Counted from the first letter of the stretch, positions 1 through 8,933 are shown. The stretch is DNA of 11,410 nucleotides from Comamonas sp. (GCA_019236485.1 JAFAIY010000500.1:1-11410), one strand, 5' to 3'. The notes: generated from the sequence alone by a model not told the origin. Translations and numbers: made by a program.

Positions 1-1
1 C

Positions 2-280
2 GTGGCGCTGCAGGACAGCCAGTTCACCGAATACACCGAGCTCATGGGCCGCGTCACGCCCGGCAACCAGGCCGCCGTGGACTGGCTGGCGCGGCTGCAG
101 GCCAGCTTCGAGGGTCTGGGCTATACGGCGTCCCAGGCCCATGGCGCCGCGCTCGCGGAACTGGGCAATGTGGTGCACCACCAGGCTTTCTTCATGGCCT
201 GCCAGAACCTGTACCAGTGGCTGGCCCTGGTGGCCGCGCTGGCCGCCGTGGTGGTCAGCGTGCAACGGCATCTGAAGTAA
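2..280 (+). CDS. DHA2-type MFS multidrug exporter, C-terminal fragment
   Basis: This is the last 92 codons of a gene that enters from the left edge; the first codon in view is a GTG that need not be a start. The visible part has a polar stretch (about residues 1-55) and then a hydrophobic helix (about residues 62-85) introduced by HHQAFFMACQNLYQW, ending in a short basic tail (QRHLK). A polar last periplasmic loop followed by an HQA...F...F/Y-W-L-A-L final helix is typical of the C-terminus of 14-helix DHA2 exporters (EmrB/QacA type), which extrude drugs or other toxic organics using proton motive force, often with an EmrA-like adaptor. The substrate cannot be inferred. The gene converges on the M20 peptidase gene. 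The family call rests on the tail only and is moderately sure; an inner-membrane protein is near certain. Confidence 0.62.
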   Translation: MALQDSQFTEYTELMGRVTPGNQAAVDWLARLQASFEGLGYTASQAHGAALAELGNVVHHQAFFMACQNLYQWLALVAALAAVVVSVQRHLK

Positions 281-344
281 CCCGCCAGCCCTGGGACAGC
301 GAGCAAGGGCCTATGCCGGCCGCGCCGCCCCGCTTCGAGGCTCT

Positions 345-369
345 CGCCCCTTCCCAGAGAGAGGGGGCG
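345..369. terminator. Hairpin between convergent genes, possible terminator
   Basis: Arms CGCCCCTTC (345-353) and GAGGGGGCG (361-369) pair over nine positions, one of them a G-U wobble in RNA, around a 7-base loop. The hairpin lies in the 116-base gap between the convergent exporter and M20 peptidase genes, where a shared terminator is expected. No T-tract follows on either strand, so it is not a canonical intrinsic terminator. It could also be a dispersed GC-rich palindromic repeat. The rest of 281-396 shows nothing recognisable. Confidence 0.35.
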
Positions 370-396
370 CCGGGCACCGGGAAGCGGCACAGCCGC

Positions 397-1602
397 TCAG
401 CAGGTGCGACTCAGCCAGCGCTGCGCCAGCTTGACCCAGAAGGTGGCGCCCAGAGGAATCAGCTCATCGTTGAAGTCGTAGCTGGGGTTGTGCAGCGTGC
501 AGGGCCCGCCGCCATGGCCCAGGGCGCGGTGGTCGCCGTCGCCGTTGGCGATAAAGCAGTAGGCGCCGGGCTTTTCGAGCAGCATGAAGGCGAAGTCCTC
601 GGCGCCCATGGACGGCTCCTGGGGCACCACGCCGGCATCGCCCAGGATCTCGCGCATGACCTGCTGGGCAAACTCGGCTTCAGGGGCGCTGTTGATCGTG
701 GGCGGGTAGTTGCGCACGAACTCGAACTCGCAGCGCGCGCCATGGGCCGCGCAGATGGACTCGCTGACCTGCTGCATGCGCTGCTCGATCAGGTCCAGCA
801 CCTCCAGTGTGAAGGTCCGCACCGTGCCCTGCAGCTCCACGCTGTCGGGCACCACATTGGTGGCCTCGCCCGCATGGACCATGGTGACCGAGACCACGCC
901 GGCCTCTATGGGCTTGACGTTGCGGCTGACTATGGTCTGCAGGGCCATGATGAGCTGGGCCGCCACGGGCACGGGGTCTATCACCATATGCGGCATGGCC
1001 GCGTGACCGCCCTTGCCGCGCACCACGATCTTGAACTCGTTGCTCGAGGCCATGGCCGGCCCCGCGCCCACGGCCATGGTGCCGGCCTGCATGCCGGGCC
1101 AGTTGTGCATGCCAAACACGGCCTGCATGGGGAACTGCGTGAACAGCCCGTCCTTGACCATTTCGCGCGCGCCGCCGCCACCTTCCTCGGCGGGCTGGAA
1201 GATGGCGTAGACCGTGCCTTCGAAGCTGTCGCGGTGGGCCGCCAGATACTGGGCCGCCGCCAGCAGCATGGCCGTATGGCCGTCGTGGCCACAGGCATGC
1301 ATCTTGCCCGCATGGCGGCTCGCATGCTCAAAGGTGTTGAACTCCTGCATGGGCAGGGCGTCCATGTCGGCGCGCAGGCCTATGGCGCTGCCGCTCTTGC
1401 CGCCGTCGCGGCCGTGGATGATGCCCACCACCCCGGTCTTGCCCAGGCCCCGGTGCATGGCTATGCCCCATTCGCCGAGCTTGGCCGCAACCAGATCCGA
1501 GGTGCGGATTTCCTCAAAACACAGCTCGGGGTGGGCATGGATATCGCGGCGCAGCGCGGCGATCTCGGTTGCGCTTTCCTGAAGTTCGGGCAGCAAGGCC
1601 AT
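397..1602 (-). CDS. M20 family metallopeptidase (aminoacylase / hippurate hydrolase-like amidohydrolase)
   Basis: The product is a 401-residue cytoplasmic zinc-type peptidase of the M20D branch, which hydrolyses N-acyl amino acids (hippurate, N-acetyl amino acids, IAA conjugates) or related amides. Visible motifs: the metal-binding CGHDGHT at about 104-110, PAEEGGGG at about 137-144 with the paired glutamates, HNWPG at about 166-170, GKGGHAAMPH at about 196-205 in the lid/dimerisation domain, GAEDF at about 333-337, and the late metal-ligand His in LHNPSYDF at about 370-377. The length is normal for the family and no key residue is missing. An upstream in-frame ATG at 1626 exists, but an AAGGAG ribosome site at 1610-1615 lies seven bases before the ATG at 1602, which fixes the start. 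It lies 84 bases downstream of the LivK-type receptor gene on the same strand, so co-transcription is likely. The exact substrate is unknown. Confidence 0.93.
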   Translation of the reverse strand: MALLPELQESATEIAALRRDIHAHPELCFEEIRTSDLVAAKLGEWGIAMHRGLGKTGVVGIIHGRDGGKSGSAIGLRADMDALPMQEFNTFEHASRHAGKMHACGHDGHTAMLLAAAQYLAAHRDSFEGTVYAIFQPAEEGGGGAREMVKDGLFTQFPMQAVFGMHNWPGMQAGTMAVGAGPAMASSNEFKIVVRGKGGHAAMPHMVIDPVPVAAQLIMALQTIVSRNVKPIEAGVVSVTMVHAGEATNVVPDSVELQGTVRTFTLEVLDLIEQRMQQVSESICAAHGARCEFEFVRNYPPTINSAPEAEFAQQVMREILGDAGVVPQEPSMGAEDFAFMLLEKPGAYCFIANGDGDHRALGHGGGPCTLHNPSYDFNDELIPLGATFWVKLAQRWLSRTC

Positions 1603-1609
1603 GCGCTCT

Positions 1610-1615
1610 CTCCTT
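1610..1615 (-). promoter_or_regulatory. Shine-Dalgarno site that decides the M20 peptidase start
   Basis: Read on the minus strand, AAGGAG lies seven bases before the ATG at 1602. The alternative in-frame ATG at 1626 lies upstream of this site and has no comparable purine-rich leader. Confidence 0.7.
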
Positions 1616-1686
1616 GGGGTCATCAATGGCAGGGCCTACATGATGGGCCAAAGCGAGAGCGGTTGCGCCCCGCCAGGCAAAAAGCC

Positions 1687-2841
1687 TCAGACGCGGACCT
1701 TGCCATCCGCCGTGAGCATGGACAGCTCCACAAAGCGCGACCTGCCTGCCTGAGTCTTGAAGGCGATGGGAAAGCCCGCGACCTGGTGGCCGTTCATGGC
1801 ATCCAGTGCGGCCACCAGGGCCTCGCGCTGCGGCTTGCCGCCGGCCGCGGCCGTCTTCAAGGCCTCGGCCACGATGCGCGCGGCCAGATAGCCTTCCATG
1901 CTGGAATGGTTGAGCGCCACCTTGCTGCCGTCCTTTTGCACCGCGCTCTGGAATTCGCGGGCAATCGGCAAAGAGGTCTTGTAGGGCGAGGGCACGACCT
2001 GGCTGACCACCACGCCTTCGGCCGCCTTGCCCAGGGTCTGGGCCAGGGCCGAAGTGCCGACAAACGAGACGTTGTAGAACTGCCCGCCGTAGCCGGCCTG
2101 GCGCGCGGCGCGCACAAAGGCCGCGCTGGCCGCATAGGTGCTGACCTGCACGATCACATCGGCGCCCAGCGGCACCAGGGTCTTGACGGCCTTGGCGACA
2201 TCCTGCGAGTTGCGCTCCACCGTGGCCGAGCCCACGGGTTTCAGGCCCTGGGCCTGCAAGGCCTCGGTCACGCCCTCCAGGCCCGACTGGCCATAGGCAT
2301 CGTTCTGGTGGAAGACGGCGATCTTCTTGAGGCCCAGCGCGGTCAGCTGCTTGACCATGAGCGCGGTTTCCTCGGCATAGGAGGCGCGCACATTGAAGAC
2401 CAGCTGTGCGAGCTTGGGGTCGCGCAGGCCCTGGCCGCCGGTCAGCGGCGCGATCAGCGGCACCTTGGCCTGCTGCAGCAGGGGCAGGGCCGCCATGCTG
2501 GTGGGCGTGCCCAGATAGCCGAACAGGGCCAGCACGTCTTCGGACAGGAACTTCTTGGTATTGGCGATGCAGCGCTCGGGCTCATAGCCGTCGTCCAGCG
2601 TGCGCAGCTCCACCATGCGCCGGCCTATGCCGCCCTGGGCATTGAGCTGATCGAAGAACAGCTTGGCCCCCTGCGAAAAATCCGTGCCCAGCTGGGCCGA
2701 AGGCCCGCTCAGCGCACAGGATTGCCCCAGCACGATGGTGCCTCCCGCATCCTGCGCCCGGCCGTTCACGGCCCATGCTGCGGCCGCCATGCCGGCTACC
2801 GCTCCCGCAAACTGCCTGCGGTTCCATCCCTCTTGTTGCAT
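1687..2841 (-). CDS. Periplasmic substrate-binding protein, branched-chain amino acid (LivK) type
   Basis: The product is a 384-residue receptor of the Peripla_BP_6 fold, the family that delivers branched-chain amino acids, amides, short-chain amides/urea or aromatic acids to HAAT-type ABC transporters. The N-terminus has a twin-arginine-like motif (NRRQF, residues 7-11), an Ala-rich hydrophobic core, and a probable cleavage site near residue 29. The mature protein begins with TIVLGQSCALSGPSAQLG, the typical opening strand and ligand loop of the family, followed by ..G.KLFFDQLNAQGGIGRR. A second typical segment is KIAVFHQNDAYGQSG near the middle. The start at 2841 is preceded by a GAGAGG site at seven bases. 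No permease (LivH/M) or ATPase (LivG/F) gene is adjacent, so it is an orphan receptor here and must borrow a transporter or act as a sensor. The downstream M20 peptidase suggests an amide-type ligand, which is inference. Confidence 0.92.
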   Translation of the reverse strand: MQQEGWNRRQFAGAVAGMAAAAWAVNGRAQDAGGTIVLGQSCALSGPSAQLGTDFSQGAKLFFDQLNAQGGIGRRMVELRTLDDGYEPERCIANTKKFLSEDVLALFGYLGTPTSMAALPLLQQAKVPLIAPLTGGQGLRDPKLAQLVFNVRASYAEETALMVKQLTALGLKKIAVFHQNDAYGQSGLEGVTEALQAQGLKPVGSATVERNSQDVAKAVKTLVPLGADVIVQVSTYAASAAFVRAARQAGYGGQFYNVSFVGTSALAQTLGKAAEGVVVSQVVPSPYKTSLPIAREFQSAVQKDGSKVALNHSSMEGYLAARIVAEALKTAAAGGKPQREALVAALDAMNGHQVAGFPIAFKTQAGRSRFVELSMLTADGKVRV

Positions 2842-3000
2842 TGTTTGCCCTCTCTAAGCACCAGTCCATCGTTGCGGGCCCGATCGGCCCGGTCGTTGTT
2901 ATGCGGAATCTCACGCTTTCTTGGCGTGGATGCGGCCCGCATAATAGGCCGCCTGAATACCCCTATCGAGGGTTAGCCCTGATTTTTGCGCCTCCATGCC
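2842..3000. promoter_or_regulatory. Divergent promoter region with several inverted repeats
   Basis: This 159-base gap separates the minus-strand receptor gene from the plus-strand oxidoreductase gene and must hold both promoters. It contains a -10-like CATAAT at 2940-2945 on the plus strand. I see no convincing -35; TTTCTT at 2917-2922 has the right 17-base spacing but poor identity. Inverted repeats are GGGCC/GGCCC (2876-2880, 2886-2890), CACGC/GCGTG (2912-2916, 2924-2928) and GCGGCC/GGCCGC (2932-2937, 2947-2952). The last flanks the CATAAT box. A regulator is not identifiable. Confidence 0.45.
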
Positions 3001-5061
3001 ATGACCCACATTGCTCAAGTACGCGGCGCCTGTCCGCATGACTGCCCCGACACCTGCGCCCTGGTGACCACCGTCGTCGACGGCACGGCCATCAAGGTTC
3101 AAGGCAACCAGGAACATGCCCATACGGGCGGCGTGCTCTGCGCCAAGGTCAGCAAATACACGGAACGCACTTACCACGCCGAGCGCGTGCTGCAGCCGCT
3201 CAGGCGCGTCGGCCCCAAGGGCAGCGGCCGCTTCGAGCCGGTGAGCTGGGAGCAGGCCCTGGACGACATCGCCGCCCGCCTGCACGCCATCGCGCAACGC
3301 GATCCCGAGGCCATACTGCCCTACAGCTATGCGGGCACCATGGGCATGGTCCAGGGCGAGAGCATGGACCGGCGCTTCTTCCACCAGCTCGGGGCCAGCC
3401 TGCTGGACCGCACCATCTGCGCCAGCGCCGGCAGCGAGGCGCTGGCCGCCACCTACGGCGGCAAGCTGGGCATGCGTGTGGAGTTCTTTGCCGAGAGCCG
3501 GCTGATCCTGATCTGGGGCAGCAACAGCATCGCCAGCAATCTGCACTTCTGGCGCTACGCTCAGGAGGCCAAGCGCCAGGGCGCCAAGCTGGTCTGCATA
3601 GACCCGCGCAAAAGCGAGACCGCCGACAAATGTCACGAGCATCTGCAGCTGCTGCCCGGCACCGATGCGGCCCTGGCCCTGGCGCTGATGCACGAGCTGA
3701 TCGTCAACGACTGGCTAGACCACGACTATCTCGCCCAGCACACACAAGGCTGGGACGCTCTGAAAGCCAGGGCACTGCAATGGCCGCCCGAGCGTGCGGC
3801 CCAGGTCTGCGGCCTGGAGGCGGAGCAGATCCGCCGACTCGCGCGCGACTACGGCACGACAAAGCCCGCGGCGATTCGCCTGAACTACGGCATGCAGCGC
3901 GTGCGTGGCGGCGGCAATGCCGTGCGCGCCATTGCCTGCCTGCCCGCGCTGGTCGGTGCCTGGCGCGAGCGCGCGGGCGGCCTGCTGCTTTCGAGCTCGG
4001 GAGCATCGCCATTCAAGCGGGCGGCGCTGCAGATGCCGCAGCTGCTGGGCCCGCGCCGGCCGCGCACGCTCAATATGAGCACCATAGGCGATGTGCTGCT
4101 GCATCAAGGCGACGCCGCTTTCGGCCCCAGGGTGGAAGCCGTCGTGGTCTACAACAGCAATCCCGTGGCCGTGGCGCCGGAGTCGGCCAAGGTGGCCGCG
4201 GGCTTTGCGCGCGAGGACCTGTTCACCGTGGTGCTGGACCACTTCCTCACCGACACCGCCGACCATGCCGACTATGTGCTGCCCGCCACCACGCAGCTCG
4301 AGCACTGGGACATCCACGGCAGCTACGGCCATACCGATGTGCTGCTCAACCGCCCCGCGATCGCGCCGCAGGGCCAGGCGCGCAGCAATGCCCAGATCTT
4401 CCGCGACCTGGCAGCCCGAATGGCCAGTCTGGACCCGGCTTTTGCCGCCGCCCATTTCCAGGACTCCGATGAAGCGCTATGCCGCATGGCGGTTGCGGAT
4501 ACGGCCATTGATTTTGAGGAATTGCTGCAGCAGGGCTTTGCGCATATTCCGCTGCCCGAAGCGCCTTTTGCCGCGGGCGGCTTTGCCACGCCGTCCGGCA
4601 AATGCGAGTTCGACAACCCGGCGCTGGCCAGGCTGGGCATCAACACCCTGCCCGACCATGTGCCGAACTACGAGGCTCCGACCACGGAGTTCCCGCTGGC
4701 CATGATCTCGCCGCCGGCGCGCAACTTCCTCAACAGCACTTTTGCCAATGTGGCCAGCCTGGCCCGCATGGAAGAGCGCCCGCTGCTGGAGCTGCACCCC
4801 GACGACGCGGCCGCACGCGGCATTGCCGACGGCGATAGGCTGCGCGTGTTCAACGCCCGCGGCGAGCATGTCTGCCATGCGGCCATCAACGGCCGGGCGC
4901 GCGCGGGCGTGGTCGTGGGCCTGGGCCTGTGGTGGCGCAAGCACGGCGAGAACGGCACGAATGTCAACGAGCTCACCCACCAGCAGCTCAGCGACATCGG
5001 GCGTGCGCCCTGCTTCTACGACTGCGCGGTACAGGTGGCCAAGGCCGAGATCGCGGCATAA
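3001..5061 (+). CDS. Molybdopterin (bis-MGD) oxidoreductase, DMSO reductase superfamily, single-subunit
   Basis: The product is a 686-residue COG0243-type catalytic subunit. The N-terminal iron-sulfur domain has cysteines at 11, 15, 19 and 47 (C-x3-C-x3-C-x27-C), enough for a [4Fe-4S] cluster. The Mo-cofactor domains follow: RTICASAGSEA at about 137-147, where Cys140 aligns by eye with the Mo-binding Cys of the NapA-type CMASA motif; IWGSNSIASNLHFW at about 171-184; IDPR at 200-203; and YNSNPVAVAP at about 384-393. A molybdopterin-dinucleotide-binding domain occupies about 565-680. There is no Tat leader, so the enzyme is probably cytoplasmic. The start is ATG 3001; an in-frame TTG at 2986 is less likely, and neither has a good ribosome site. 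No electron-transfer subunit or FdhD/Mob gene is adjacent. The substrate is unknown; oxidoreductase or hydratase-like chemistry are both possible. Confidence 0.9.
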   Translation: MTHIAQVRGACPHDCPDTCALVTTVVDGTAIKVQGNQEHAHTGGVLCAKVSKYTERTYHAERVLQPLRRVGPKGSGRFEPVSWEQALDDIAARLHAIAQRDPEAILPYSYAGTMGMVQGESMDRRFFHQLGASLLDRTICASAGSEALAATYGGKLGMRVEFFAESRLILIWGSNSIASNLHFWRYAQEAKRQGAKLVCIDPRKSETADKCHEHLQLLPGTDAALALALMHELIVNDWLDHDYLAQHTQGWDALKARALQWPPERAAQVCGLEAEQIRRLARDYGTTKPAAIRLNYGMQRVRGGGNAVRAIACLPALVGAWRERAGGLLLSSSGASPFKRAALQMPQLLGPRRPRTLNMSTIGDVLLHQGDAAFGPRVEAVVVYNSNPVAVAPESAKVAAGFAREDLFTVVLDHFLTDTADHADYVLPATTQLEHWDIHGSYGHTDVLLNRPAIAPQGQARSNAQIFRDLAARMASLDPAFAAAHFQDSDEALCRMAVADTAIDFEELLQQGFAHIPLPEAPFAAGGFATPSGKCEFDNPALARLGINTLPDHVPNYEAPTTEFPLAMISPPARNFLNSTFANVASLARMEERPLLELHPDDAAARGIADGDRLRVFNARGEHVCHAAINGRARAGVVVGLGLWWRKHGENGTNVNELTHQQLSDIGRAPCFYDCAVQVAKAEIAA

Positions 5062-5190
5062 GCCCTAGCTTCCGGATCTTGAGCACCGCCGGATAATGCA
5101 GACCTGCCTTCAACGACCATGCGAGCCGCCGGCATCCCCGCACCGGGATGCAGCCCGCCCCGCCCGATTGACTTGACGAAACCTCCCAAG
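5062..5190 (+). promoter_or_regulatory. Leader and possible promoter of the diguanylate cyclase gene
   Basis: A -10-like GATAAT lies at 5092-5097, but the -35 position (near 5069-5074) matches poorly. The region also contains in-frame ATGs at 5119 and 5146 that could extend the cyclase. Codons between 5119 and 5190 include CGA, GGA, TTG, AAA and CCT, which the neighbouring genes use sparingly, so I read it as untranslated leader. Confidence 0.35.
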
Positions 5191-6768
<1,578 letters not shown>

Positions 6769-6789
6769 GCTTGCCCGAAGGCGGCTCAA

Positions 6790-6824
6790 ACAAAAAAGGC
6801 CCGGTGATTCCGGGCCTTTTTTGT
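6790..6824. terminator. Bidirectional intrinsic terminator
   Basis: A perfect inverted repeat has 15-base arms around a TGATT loop (6805-6809). The stem core is GGCCCGG/CCGGGCC, flanked by six A on the left (6792-6797) and six T on the right (6817-6822). It therefore works as hairpin plus U-tract in both directions. It sits 22 bases after the cyclase stop and 14 bases beyond the Bug gene stop, so it terminates both convergent transcripts. Confidence 0.95.
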
Positions 6825-6837
6825 GGAGCGGCGGCGC

Positions 6838-7812
6838 TCAGTCCAGCTTGACGCCTGCGGCCTTGATGACCTGGCCCCAGCGCTTGGATTCCGCGCGCGC
6901 CAGTTGCTGGAACTGCTCGGGCGTGCCGGGCAGGGCTTCCATGCCGAAGTCGGCCATGCGCTTGACCACATCGGGGTCCTTCAGCGCCTTCTGCAGATCG
7001 CCGTTGATGCGCTGCACGAGGGCGGGCGGCATGCCCTTGGGACCCAGAATGCCCTGGAAGGCATAGACCTCGGAGTCCTTCAGGCCCTGCTCGGCCAGCG
7101 TGGGCACATTGGGCAGATTGGGCACGCGCTTGGCCGTGCCAATGGCCAGGGCACGCACCTTGCCGGACTGGATCACGGGCAGGCCCGAGGCCAGGTCCAG
7201 GAACATGCAAGGCACCTGGCCGCCCATCACATCGGCCAGCGCGGGCGCAGCGCCCTTGTAGGGGATATGGGTGAGGCTGGTGCCGGTGCGGTTCTTGAAC
7301 AGCTCCATGGCCAGGTGGTGGGGCGAGCCGTTGCCGGGCGAGGCGTAGTTGACCTGGCCAGGATGGGCTTTCACATAGGCCAGGAACTGGGCAAAGTCCT
7401 TGGCTTCGAAGCTGGGGTGCACCACCAGCGCCATGGGGAAGCGGCTGATGCCGCCCACATAGCTGAAGTCCTTCTCGGGGCTGAAGGGCAGCTTGGAGAA
7501 CAGGTGCTCGTTATAGGCCAGGATGGCGTTGTCGGCCGACATGATGGTGTAGCCGTCGGGCTTGGCCGAGGCCACGATCTGGCCGCCGATATTGGTGGAG
7601 GCGCCGGGGCGGTTGTCCACCACGATGGTCTGGTTCAGCGTCTTGCGCATGGCCTCGGCCACGGTGCGGGCCAGCACATCGGTGCCGCCTCCGGGAGGAT
7701 AGGGCACGACCCAGCGCACGGGGTTGGCAGGCCATTCCTGGGCCATGGCCAGGGGGGATGCGGCGGCTGCCGAGCTGGCTGCCACGGCAGCCAGGAATTG
7801 ACGACGATCCAT
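6838..7812 (-). CDS. Bug/TctC family tripartite tricarboxylate transporter substrate-binding protein
   Basis: The product is a 324-residue periplasmic receptor, a normal Bug length. The leader has a twin-arginine-like DRRQFL (2-7), an Ala-rich core and a clean A-M-A cleavage site after residue 24. The mature protein opens with the family hallmark PVRWVVPYPPGGGTDVLAR, then VDNRPGASTNIGG and AKPDGYTIMSADN, and later the conserved NYASPGNGSPHHLAMELFK, HIPYKGAAPALADVMGGQV and NVPTLAEQGL segments. Bug receptors bind small carboxylates or amides for TctA/TctB symporters or act as orphan sensors; they are greatly expanded in Burkholderiales, usually away from tctAB, as here. The start is set by AAGGAG seven bases upstream. 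The TraB/GumN gene lies 87 bases upstream on the same strand, so read-through from the FAH unit is possible. The ligand is unknown. Confidence 0.95.
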   Translation of the reverse strand: MDRRQFLAAVAASSAAAASPLAMAQEWPANPVRWVVPYPPGGGTDVLARTVAEAMRKTLNQTIVVDNRPGASTNIGGQIVASAKPDGYTIMSADNAILAYNEHLFSKLPFSPEKDFSYVGGISRFPMALVVHPSFEAKDFAQFLAYVKAHPGQVNYASPGNGSPHHLAMELFKNRTGTSLTHIPYKGAAPALADVMGGQVPCMFLDLASGLPVIQSGKVRALAIGTAKRVPNLPNVPTLAEQGLKDSEVYAFQGILGPKGMPPALVQRINGDLQKALKDPDVVKRMADFGMEALPGTPEQFQQLARAESKRWGQVIKAAGVKLD

Positions 7813-7867
7813 CGTTTGTCTCCTTGAGGTGAGGTAATGCTTTGCGGTCTCTGCGCAGCTGCCTGAC

Positions 7868-7910
7868 TTGTAGTTCTTGATAGCAGCTGGCGCCTGTATT
7901 TATGGCGTTT
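7868..7910. repeat. Possible degenerate copy of a Comamonadaceae-type dispersed palindromic repeat
   Basis: The stretch contains TTGATAGCAGCTGGCGCC followed by TGTATTTATGGCG. A small hairpin forms from CGCC (7891-7894) and GGCG (7904-7907) around an AT-rich loop. From memory, intergenic regions of Comamonas, Acidovorax and relatives often carry a related motif in which AGCAGCT.GCGC and its inverse flank an AT-rich centre. This copy is imperfect and covers the stop codon of the TraB/GumN gene (7900-7902). The rest of the 7813-7899 gap is the Bug gene leader with its ribosome site. Confidence 0.4.
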
Positions 7911-8916
7911 CCACGGGTTTTGACTCTGACTTCGGCGGCGTATGCGCGGGGAACTTCACGCGCTCGACCTGATAGCCTTTCTTGCGCAGCAGCGCAGGCA
8001 GGCCGCCGGGGCCGACCATGTGCAGCGCGCCCACGGCGGCAAACACGCTGTCGCCCTGCTTGAGCAGGCTCACGATGCCGTCGGCCATGCCGGGATTGCG
8101 GCCGTCCAGCATGCGTTTGAGCTGGGCGCGCTCGCGCGGCGTATTCACGCAGTCGCACCACTGGGCATAGCTCTCGAGTTTTTCCTGCCGGCCTTCGGAC
8201 CACATCTCGGCCAGCATGACCATCATGGGTCCGGCCTTGCCGCTTTCCAGCTGCTTGAGGCCGTCGTCCACGGCCTCGGCCACTTCCTTGGGATCGTCCG
8301 ATACCAGGTCCTTGAGCTGCAGCTGCGGCGTCTCCAGGCCGATCACGGGCTTGCCCATGGCCCGGGCCGCGCCCGCCAGAATCAGGTCCACGCCATAGCT
8401 GGGATCCAGGCCCTGCCGGCGGCCCGCCTGCGCGAGCAGGCTGAGCACCTGCGCCTCGGGCCGCAGCCGCGCGACATCCGCCTCGGCGCAGGCCAGGCGC
8501 AGCTGCTGCTCCAGACGCGCGGCCAGCGGGGCCGCCAGCGCGGGCGCACCCTCGCGTGCCTTCAGCCCGGCCTCCAGCTCGGCCAGCACCTGGGGGTCGA
8601 GCACATCGAGTTCCAGCGCCAGCTTGTCGGCGCCGCGCAGGGCGCTCACCACTTCCGGCCCCGGCATGAACCAGTCGAGCCTGGAGACATGCATGGTGCC
8701 GTAGAGCCAGCTGGTATGCGTACCATGGCGCACCCGCCACAGCAGGCCACGGTCCTGTGCTCGGGCCGCGAGCTGCTGCAGCTGGGCCGGCGCCGGCATC
8801 GCAGCCTTGGGCGGGCAGGCCGGCGCCTCGGCCGCCGGAGCCAGACCGGCCCACAGGGCCAGGGCCGCGGCCAGCAGGCCGCGCTTGATCGGGGTTGGAC
8901 TCCAGAAGGCGCGCAT
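7900..8916 (-). CDS. TraB/GumN family protein, secreted (Tiki-like hydrolase superfamily)
   Basis: The product is 338 residues with an N-terminal signal peptide (basic KR at 11-12, hydrophobic core to about residue 26, cleavage around 26-30), so it is likely periplasmic or lipid-free secreted. The family core is clear: LLWRV...SWLYGTMHVSR with the first G-x2-H at 73-76, LELD at 101-104, YGVDLIL at 174-180, GLET at 193-196, RNPGMADGI at about 273-281, and the second G-x2-H in GALHMVGPGGL at 296-306. In the TIKI/TraB superfamily the two G-x2-H motifs and a glutamate form a proposed metal site for peptidase activity; bacterial GumN-type members have no settled function. A GGAG site six bases before ATG 8916 supports the start. 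It begins only 17 bases after the FAH-family stop, so the two are surely co-transcribed. The C-terminal tail (about 325-338) is polar. Confidence 0.9.
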   Translation of the reverse strand: MRAFWSPTPIKRGLLAAALALWAGLAPAAEAPACPPKAAMPAPAQLQQLAARAQDRGLLWRVRHGTHTSWLYGTMHVSRLDWFMPGPEVVSALRGADKLALELDVLDPQVLAELEAGLKAREGAPALAAPLAARLEQQLRLACAEADVARLRPEAQVLSLLAQAGRRQGLDPSYGVDLILAGAARAMGKPVIGLETPQLQLKDLVSDDPKEVAEAVDDGLKQLESGKAGPMMVMLAEMWSEGRQEKLESYAQWCDCVNTPRERAQLKRMLDGRNPGMADGIVSLLKQGDSVFAAVGALHMVGPGGLPALLRKKGYQVERVKFPAHTPPKSESKPVETP

Positions 8917-8933
8917 GAGCTTCTCCAGGCGGT

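Noticed and set aside
1675..1687. A short AGGC/GCCT hairpin at the receptor gene stop
   Set aside because: It has only four pairs, overlaps the stop codon, and has no T-tract in the direction of transcription, so it is expected by chance.
217..2976. A 919-codon plus-strand open frame spanning the M20 peptidase and the LivK-type receptor genes
   Set aside because: It is exactly antisense to two genes with clear family motifs and ribosome sites. Its translation is His/Gly/Ala/Gln-rich with no domain, as expected from the reverse frame of GC-rich genes that avoid certain codons.
2969..2987. An AGGG/CCCT hairpin followed by a run of five T upstream of the oxidoreductase gene, resembling an attenuator
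   Set aside because: A four-pair stem is too weak and an AT/GC pattern like this arises by chance; no leader peptide is visible.
7511..8854. A 447-codon minus-strand frame overlapping the Bug and TraB/GumN genes
   Set aside because: It runs in another frame of two well-supported genes, including across their intergenic gap, and gives Arg/Gly/Ala-rich sequence without motifs.
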